Source: Meghimatium bilineatum
Taxonomy: Eukaryota; Mollusca; Gastropoda; Stylommatophora; Philomycidae
Reading direction: 5' to 3'
Assembly: GCA_034231615.1 (NCBI GenBank)
Contig: CM067317.1
Location: forward strand, 44,524,652 to 44,588,651
DNA: 64,000 nt
In this document: in pieces, positions 61,101-64,000 of the stretch
How positions within the stretch are numbered: the stretch's first letter is position 1
Layout of the letters: each line of letters starts with the position of its first letter
Position numbers and translations under genes: made by a program
The notes under the pieces: model-generated
Databases searched by the model: none
What the model saw: the letters and a program-made list of their open reading frames with translations, nothing else
What the model was told of the DNA's origin: nothing

Positions 61101-62948
61101 TCATCTCCCTGTCCATGTGTATGAGAGATGTTACTCATGACTTGTGTTGGACAAACAACATCATCATCTCCCTGTCCATGTGTATGAGAGATGTTACTCA
61201 TGACTTGTGTTGGACAAACATCATCATCATCTCCCTGTCCCTGTGTATGAGGGATGTTACTCATGACTTGTGTTGAACAAACATCATCATCATCTCCCTG
61301 TCCATGTGTATGAGAGATGTTACTCATGACTTGTGTTGGACAAACATCATCATCATCTCCCTGTCCAAGATGTTACTCATGACTTGTGTTGGACAAACAT
61401 CATCATCATCTCCCTGTCCATGTGTATGAGAGATGTTACTCATGACTTGTGTTGGACAAACAACATCATCATCTCCCTGTCCATGTGTATGAGAGATGTT
61501 ACTCATGACTTGTGTTGGACAAACATCATCATCATCTCCCTGTCCCTGTGTATGAGGGATGTTACTCATGACTTGTGTTGGACAAACAACATCATCATCT
61601 CCCTGTCCATGTGTATGAGGGATGTTACTCATGACATGTGTTGGACAAACAACATCATCTCCCTGTCTGTGTGTATGAGGGATGTTACTCATGACATGTG
61701 TTGGACAAACAACATCATCTCCCTGTCCGTGTGTATGAGGGATGTTACTCATGACATGTGTTGGACAAACAACATCATCTCCCTGTCCATGTGTATGAGG
61801 GATGTTACTCATGACTTGTGTTGGACAAACATCATCATCATCTCCCTGTCCATGTGTATGAGAGATGTTACTCATGACTTGTGTTGGACAAACAACATCA
61901 TCATCTCCCTGTCCATGTGTATGAGAGATGTTACTCATGACTTGTGTTGGACAAACATCATCATCATCTCCCTGTCCATGTGTATGAGAGATGTTACTCA
62001 TGACTTGTGTTGGACAAACAACATCATCATCTCCCTGTCCGTGTGTATGAGAGATGTTACTCATGACTTGTGTTGGACAAACATCATCATCATCTCCCTG
62101 TCCGTGTGTATGAGGGATGTTACTCATGACTTGTGTTGGACAAACATCATCATCATCTCCCTGTCCGTGTGTATGAGGGATGTTGCTCATGACTTGTGTT
62201 GGACAAACATCATCATCTCCCTGTCCGTGTGTATGAGAGATGTTACTCATGACTTGTGTTGGACAAACATCATCATCATCTCCCTGTCCGTGTGTATGAG
62301 GGATGTTACTCATGACTTGTGTTGGACAAACAACATCATCTCCCTGTCCGTGTGTATGAGGGATGTTACTCATGACTTGTGTTGGACAAACATCATCATC
62401 TCCCTGTCCGTGTGTATGAGAGATGTTACTCATGACCTGTGTTGGACAAACATCATCATCTCCCTGTCCGTGTGTATGAGAGATGTTACTCATGACTTGT
62501 GTTGGACAAACATCATCATCTCCCTGTCCGTGTGTATGAGAGATGTTACTCATGACTTGTGTTGGACAAACAACATCATCATCTCCCTATACATGTGTGT
62601 AAGGGATGTTACTCATGACTTGTGTTGGACAAACAACATCATCTCCCTGTCCGTGTGTATGAGAGATGTTACTCATGACCTGTGTTGGACAAACATCATC
62701 ATCATCTCCCTATACATGTGTGTAAGGGATGTTACTCATGACTTGTGTTGGACAAACAACATCATCTCCCTGTCCGTGTGTATGAGGAATGTTAATTTGT
62801 TCATAGAATAAAATTATGGTTACAAGTTTGATATTTCTTCAACTCCAGGACACATCCCTTCTGTTGTAGTTGGTGTTGTTGGTATAGGACATGTGCAAGG
62901 TATTAAGGACAACTGGGACAAGGACTTGGATATAGAGGAGATCTGCAG
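43053..62948 (+). CDS. TRABD: TraB domain-containing protein (TRABD), 5' seven coding exons, C-terminus outside window
   Basis: Joined exons: 43053-43197, 44882-45093, 46584-46724, 51388-51498, 56306-56448, 58683-58855, 62849-62948. All introns are GT-AG and every junction keeps frame, giving about 341 residues. The N-terminal ~90 residues are acidic and low in complexity. The TraB domain follows, with GTAH (residues 105-108), the conserved Glu in MVELC (E132), the block LGMAPGGEF in exon 4, LGDRPI in exon 5, EDVEKCKQKD in exon 6, and the second GxGH motif (GIGH, 320-323) in exon 7. These are the hallmarks of the TraB/PrgY/GumN/Tiki fold, in which the two GxxH motifs and Glu form the presumed metal or catalytic site. 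Vertebrate TRABD is about 376 residues with a C-terminal hydrophobic anchor, so roughly 40-60 residues are missing here, probably in exon(s) past 64000. The cellular role of TRABD is not well defined; organelle outer-membrane location has been suggested. Start chosen: first ATG of the exon, giving an acidic leader. A non-coding 5' exon upstream is possible. Confidence 0.93.
43262..43555. repeat. ~26-bp minisatellite in TRABD intron 1
   Basis: Units of CATCCTCTAGACAGTACCAC with CACCATG, then longer degenerate units (CCCTAGGCAGAGAGTACCAC). Confidence 0.9.
43601..43985 (+). mobile_element. SINE D split by a LINE 3' fragment
   Basis: tRNA-like head at 43601-43672 (CTGTAGTGCAGTGG A box; decayed B box GGTTAAAATATGG). 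SINE body at about 43890-43985 (GGGGATTATCATTTAAAGC, GCTATGAGTGGTACTCTTGG). Between them at about 43675-43885 lies a LINE end reading TDQCPCQKGPQTPEHILRTC. Confidence 0.6.
44216..44276 (+). mobile_element. SINE A 3' fragment
   Basis: TTGTTCTCCGGACTATATTC, CTGCAGGAGTTTAAGGACC, CGCAGAAGAAG. Confidence 0.75.
44470..44716 (+). mobile_element. SINE A copy (diverged)
   Basis: CATATATGTCATAAGAAGTGACTAAGGAGG, GATGTGTCAGGCCAAAAGGTG and a GAAGAAGAA tail in family order. Confidence 0.8.
44882..45093 (+). CDS. TRABD: TRABD coding exon 2 (first GxxH motif)
   Basis: Acceptor CAACAG at 44876-44881, donor AAG|GTAGGC. Encodes residues 49-119: acidic linker (DDIDDDEMF), then the first strand of the TraB domain with LVYVVGTAHFSKES, which matches the family's GTAH signature. 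Ends in phase 0. Several degenerate copies of the acceptor lie in the preceding 700 bp (see findings). Confidence 0.92.
45196..46279. mobile_element. piggyBac-like non-autonomous element in intron 2
   Basis: TTAA at both ends (45196 and 46276). Imperfect terminal repeats TTAACCCATTCAATCTC and, inverted, TTAACTCTTTTAATCCC. No transposase ORF. Confidence 0.5.
46322..46545. repeat. 30-bp minisatellite before exon 3
   Basis: About seven units of GATTGCTGTGAGAAAATAAC plus CACTTGGTGA, ending about 40 bp before the acceptor. Confidence 0.92.
46584..46724 (+). CDS. TRABD: TRABD coding exon 3 (conserved Glu)
   Basis: Acceptor TTTTCAG, donor AGA|GTGGGT. Encodes 47 residues (120-166), beginning VIQATKPHIIMVELCQSR. 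VELCQ.R with the following LKMDE is strongly diagnostic for TRABD. Phase 0 at both ends. An open frame continues past the donor into the intron but loses all similarity. Confidence 0.92.
46770..47340 (+). mobile_element. LINE 3' fragment: RNase H end and CxC region
   Basis: A broken frame gives QWIPSQCGIMGNEKADSLSR (last RNase H motif), TGSKMEQHRHPLSYNK, then LRISYTDECLCGS, and a 3' end like 750-1000 (GATGCTGAACACAGGA). Begins about 45 bp after TRABD exon 3. Confidence 0.75.
47620..47695 (-). mobile_element. tRNA-like SINE head
   Basis: The minus strand has GTTGTGGGTTCAATATTG (B-box-like) and an upstream CAAGCCATATTATCTTG. Weak. Confidence 0.3.
47690..48140. repeat. ~45-bp degenerate minisatellite in intron 3
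   Basis: About ten units of ACTAAAACTTGTAGACATCT plus ACACATTT..CACA. Confidence 0.85.
48150..48247 (-). mobile_element. SINE A 5' fragment
   Basis: CTTCCTTAGTTGCCTCTTAC, GGTAACAGTGCTGCTATTCC and CTTTTGGGTCTTGGCAATAC match the reverse complement of the SINE A head. Confidence 0.75.
49138..49190 (+). mobile_element. LINE 3' UTR remnant
   Basis: AAGTCAAAGGGCATGAGCCC through CAGCAACCAACCAACC is near-identical to the end of the LINE at 20380-20430. The upstream 350 bp are not recognisable as coding. Confidence 0.7.
49845..50490. repeat. 36-bp minisatellite in intron 3 (~18 units)
   Basis: The unit ATTGAGTGATTGTAAGAATG plus ATAACTGAGCTAGAAC. The length is a multiple of three, so a long minus ORF appears; it is an artefact. 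Confidence 0.95.
50992..51387. repeat. 44-bp minisatellite ending in the exon 4 acceptor
   Basis: Nine units (44 bp, some 42) starting at 50992, 51036, 51080, 51122 and so on. Each contains TGTTCTGTCTTCC then TCTGAATG. The next unit would start at 51384, where TCAGAATG is the true splice acceptor. Confidence 0.95.
51388..51498 (+). CDS. TRABD: TRABD coding exon 4
   Basis: Acceptor TCCTCAG, donor GAG|GTTTGT. Encodes 37 residues (167-203) including NGFMQGVLNILLL and ELGMAPGGEFRVAFNE, a highly conserved TRABD block. Phase 0 at both ends. The acceptor is the terminal edge of a 44-bp tandem array. Confidence 0.93.
51830..52872 (+). mobile_element. LINE RT fragment in intron 4
   Basis: VKQGCPMSPLLFNIAID (motif B), LEDLNFADDLALLSE (motif C, FADD intact), INSAKTKIMDF, FSYLGRKLTLDG, IPVLSYGCESWKS, KCLRRITPIGVNS, RKRCWSYIGHVLRAD, GKRARGRPKETLRRT, ending with (GAAT)n. 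One stop before INSAK and frameshifts near 52490 and 52600. 5'-truncated before motif A. Confidence 0.9.
52874..53043 (-). mobile_element. SINE B copy
   Basis: Reverse of the family: CTTCTTCTTCAGCG to GACACATCTCTCTTCGGCGG. Lies directly on the GAAT tail of the LINE. Confidence 0.88.
53290..53545 (+). mobile_element. LINE C-terminal fragment
   Basis: One frame reads NDPYHYLSHKEQTIIFKLCS, GHNRPRNHMFRKLKI, ETDLCNCRLGSKTAKHIFHA. The CNC..GS.TA.HI..AC pattern is the CxC knuckle after RNase H in I/Jockey-like LINEs. Confidence 0.75.
53836..53990 (+). mobile_element. SINE B copy
   Basis: GAAGATGGATGTGTCTGACC to GAACGCTGAAGAAGAAG, sitting immediately 5' of an RT fragment. Confidence 0.88.
54000..55440 (+). 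mobile_element. LINE RT fragment split by a TTAA element
   Basis: LSPILFNIY-like motif B near 54225, RTLTFADDILMYI (motif C) near 54290, IKYLGETLDGSLSYMFHAD near 54540, TFKTMVAAHLKQ. After the inserted element (54684-55180) an RT-like stretch GYDLWASSAV resumes. Frames heavily broken. Confidence 0.7.
54684..55180. mobile_element. piggyBac-like MITE, 497 bp including TTAA sites
   Basis: Terminal repeats TTAACACTTTAC and GTAAAGTGTTAA are perfect for 12 bp. TTAA at both ends. Interrupts a LINE RT frame. Confidence 0.7.
55440..56290. repeat. ~27-bp minisatellite with 135-bp higher-order unit before exon 5
   Basis: Basic unit TTAGTCAAATGTAAAACTGT plus ATGTGT. A 135-bp block recurs (CTTAG at 55916 and 56051). 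The last degenerate unit ends about 15 bp before the acceptor. Confidence 0.92.
55500..55790 (-). mobile_element. LINE RT C-terminus inserted in the minisatellite
   Basis: The minus strand reads KRRKLAWFGHVCRHDSLSKT, LQGTVEGGRSRGGQIKTW, DNIKEWTGLDIST, EDRIRWRTLC and ends VVPLRP. Open throughout, so relatively young. 3' end (CAAT)n at 55500. Confidence 0.88.
56306..56448 (+). CDS. TRABD: TRABD coding exon 5
   Basis: Acceptor GATTAG, donor CAC|GTAAGT. Encodes residues 204-250 plus two bases of codon 251 (phase 2): ARRLKGGCRFILGDRPIQIT then RRALSSLSLWQRVKLAY. The LGDRPI block and the aromatic helix after it match TRABD. Confidence 0.93.
56590..57800 (-). mobile_element. LINE RT fragment split by SINE A
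   Basis: Minus strand, same family as 55500. KVGRYKSE before the SINE and YGMEINIDKSYILVTS after it join into a typical post-FADD block; then KQDPMNIRLN, LCELDTQC, VVNWRYLVWICKR and a decayed tail ending in (AAT)n at about 56600. The boundary above 57700 is uncertain. Confidence 0.75.
57344..57621 (-). mobile_element. SINE A copy with 9-bp TSD
   Basis: GCCATATTT lies at 57335-57343 and 57622-57630. CTTCTTCTTCTTCTGCG at one end, CAATCGGGCAACAATCGG at the other. Inserted in a LINE RT. Confidence 0.92.
58034..58325 (-). mobile_element. SINE A copy
   Basis: CTTCTTCTTTCGCATTC, GGGATGTAGTCCTTAGAACG, CCTTAGTCGCCTCTTAC, CTGGCCCAGACAACAC. Contains a short internal duplication around ATCTGGCACAT. Confidence 0.85.
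58330..58682. repeat. 80/89-bp minisatellite that duplicates the exon 6 acceptor
   Basis: Units start at 58330, 58419, 58499, 58587 and 58667 with alternating long and short C-runs. Each contains TTTTTGTATTTTGAAGGAA, the same sequence as the true acceptor. Confidence 0.95.
58683..58855 (+). CDS. TRABD: TRABD coding exon 6
   Basis: Acceptor TTTTGAAG, donor GAAG|GTCAGT. Completes Thr251 and encodes residues 252-308 plus one base: KEDVEKCKQKDMLEQMIEEM, then TGEFPALGRVFVKERDIYLT. VERD.YLT is conserved in the family. The preceding minisatellite repeats this acceptor four more times upstream. Confidence 0.93.
59263..59410 (+). mobile_element. SINE B copy (diverged)
   Basis: GGGCCATTGTCGCAAATAAA, CATTCTCTGAACTATATCC, TGAGAATTGATGAA. 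Confidence 0.8.
59527..59570 (-). other. Hammerhead-like motif
   Basis: The minus strand reads CTTGATAAGGCCTTTTGG then TCGAAACATC: a CUGAUGA-like box, a GGCC/GGTC short stem and GAAA. Degenerate. Confidence 0.35.
59633..59945 (+). mobile_element. SINE A copy with internal insertion
   Basis: GGGACTAAAAGGGGAGAAAAG, GAATGTCGTAAGAGG, then divergent sequence, GATGTGGCAGGCTGAAAAGC and CTGCAGGAGTTTATCCTC. Confidence 0.75.
60166..60325 (-). mobile_element. SINE B copy
   Basis: CTTCTTCTTCAGCGTTCATT to AACACATCTGTCTTCAGC. Well preserved. Confidence 0.92.
60445..62800. repeat. 57-63-bp minisatellite, ~38 units, before exon 7
   Basis: Unit: GATGTTACTCATGACTTGTG, TTGGACAAAC, two to four ATC, TCCCTGTCCGTGTGTATGAGG. 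Indels are in threes (ATC count), so long ORFs stay open on both strands (up to 492 codons). It is intronic and not thought to be coding. Confidence 0.97.
62849..62948 (+). CDS. TRABD: TRABD coding exon 7 (second GxxH motif)
   Basis: Acceptor CTCCAG, donor CAG|GTAGAT. Completes Gly309 and encodes residues 310-341 plus two bases: HIPSVVVGVVGIGHVQGI then NWDKDLDIEEI. GIGHV is the second GxxH motif. Ends in phase 2. No downstream exon is visible before 64000. Confidence 0.93.
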
Positions 62949-63039
62949 GTAGATTTGTGTTCTTTGTTCTTCCATGTGTCATGATGATTGTTATTGTTGT
63001 ATAGATCTCAAGGAATAATGAATGATTAGCTCCAACTAC

Positions 63040-63314
63040 TTCTCCTTCTTCATCTACGTTTGTTCCCAAACTCCTGCAGATTAGCAGGATGTAGTCCGGA
63101 GAATGGTTGTGTCATAGTTTACAGAATTGCTGCGATATCTGTGCCTTTCGGCCTGACACATCCGACTTGAGCATGACTTTGGGTCACTGATCCTATATGG
63201 GATGGGACAGCCAACTCCATCCCATAACCTCCTTAGTTGCCAATTACGAAATGCGTGGAAGGTAAACAGTGTTGTTATTCTTTGCTCCCCTTTCGGGCCC
63301 CGGCAACACACGGG
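63040..63314 (-). mobile_element. SINE A copy
   Basis: CTGCAGATTAGCAGGATGTA to TTCGGGCCCCGGCAACACAC. Well preserved, including the GC-rich head. Confidence 0.93.
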
Positions 63315-63533
63315 CGAGCTCTAACTACTTATGTGCAATGGAGTGGTTTCTTCATAGTTTTATTTCGTACCCAGAAGACTAACTTTCAAAAATGTAAAAT
63401 TCTTTGAGAAGACGTCTCCTGCTCAGAGAGGTTATTAATTCTATGACAGTAGAATGACCATGTGTTGCCTTGGACTTACCTACATACAGAATGACTAATT
63501 ATTGTTGAATTCATTATTTTAGTCAAATTTGTC

Positions 63534-63688
63534 CCGCCGATGACGAATGTGTTGGCATGTGCTGCAAATAAAATGGTGACACACTGCATTTCTATTTTCT
63601 GAACTACATCCTGCTGGAAATCTAGTAGGACTATTGTCCTACTACAAGTGAAATCCAGCGGGAGTTTGAGAATGAATGCTGAAGAAGT
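63534..63688 (+). mobile_element. SINE B copy
   Basis: CCGATGACGAATGTGTTGGC to GAATGCTGAAGAAG, all blocks present. Confidence 0.88.
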
Positions 63689-63805
63689 TGTATTTATTAA
63701 AAAAACAGGTGATCAGCAGTAAAACTATGATCCAATATGACTACAGAAGTCATGACATATTATGGTAGAAATAAAAATAGCCGGAAGGGAAATCTAATAT
63801 AGCAC

Positions 63806-63880
63806 CTGTATGTTACCAGGACCCAAAAGGGAAGCAAAGAATAGTGACATTAACTATAGTGAGTATGTCATAGGACAGGG
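63806..63880 (+). mobile_element. SINE A 5' fragment
   Basis: TGTTACCAGGACCCAAAAGG, GCAAAGAATAG and GTATGTCATAGGA match the head of the family. It stops after about 75 bp. Confidence 0.7.
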
Positions 63881-64000
63881 CTCTTCAATTATATTTACTC
63901 TGGGGCCAAAATGTAGAAAATGGGGATCATTACGGGCAGAGGTCCTTTTTTTAATAACTTGATTTCACTGTTTTAGCAATGATCCGTGGGCCACTTACTA

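Noticed and set aside
60445..62800. CRISPR-like array
   Set aside because: Whole-unit repetition with no unique spacers; no cas genes; eukaryotic intron.
60530..62811. Long repetitive ORFs on both strands (248-492 codons) as protein genes
   Set aside because: They arise from a minisatellite with triplet indels inside a TRABD intron and have no recognisable domain.

Overview
The window looks like a stretch of a repeat-rich invertebrate (metazoan) nuclear genome. Genes have GT-AG introns, the sequence is AT-rich, and it is packed with decayed non-LTR retrotransposons, Penelope-like elements, SINEs, MITEs and minisatellites. A lophotrochozoan, probably a mollusc such as a sea slug, fits best. 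That rests on the RTE/CR1/I-like LINE mix and on one ORF resembling the RAG1-N-terminal-like elements I recall from sea slugs. It is inference, not proof. I see no bacterial-type operon, rRNA, CRISPR array or functional tRNA gene.

One host gene is clear: the 5' part of TRABD (TraB domain-containing protein) on the + strand, seven coding exons from 43053 to 62948. The exons join in frame through GT-AG introns into about 341 residues. They carry both GxxH motifs of the TraB/PrgY/Tiki family and the conserved Glu. The C-terminal exon(s), expected to hold the membrane anchor, lie beyond 64000. The introns are 1.5-4.8 kb and full of LINE, SINE and MITE debris.

The most unusual feature is that every one of the six complete TRABD introns carries tandem or repeated sequence close to its 3' splice site. 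In introns 3 and 5 the array runs into the acceptor itself, and in intron 5 each unit copies the acceptor (decoy sites). In intron 1 dispersed degenerate copies of the acceptor precede the real one.

Before TRABD (1-43000) I see no convincing host gene. This part is a layered transposon graveyard: a LINE endonuclease fragment folded into a 78-bp hairpin arm pair (about 290-1000); a RAG1-N-terminal-like ORF (3582-4325, minus) beside five 201-bp satellite units; and a three-level nest (12580-14990) in which a palindromic MITE holds a 5'-truncated LINE with 14-bp target duplications, which itself holds a 949-bp fold-back transposon with a perfect 8-bp duplication. There follow a TIR element with RNase H pieces and a hAT-like MITE (17357-18079), RNase H and RT LINE fragments (19440-24300), two head-to-head Penelope-like elements (25900-29290), and further LINE fragments up to 43035.

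Two short interspersed families recur through the whole window, here called SINE A (about 277 bp) and SINE B (about 158 bp). Both have a GAA-rich 3' tail and demonstrable target-site duplications. They share that tail with a resident RNase-H-type LINE, suggesting that this LINE mobilised them.
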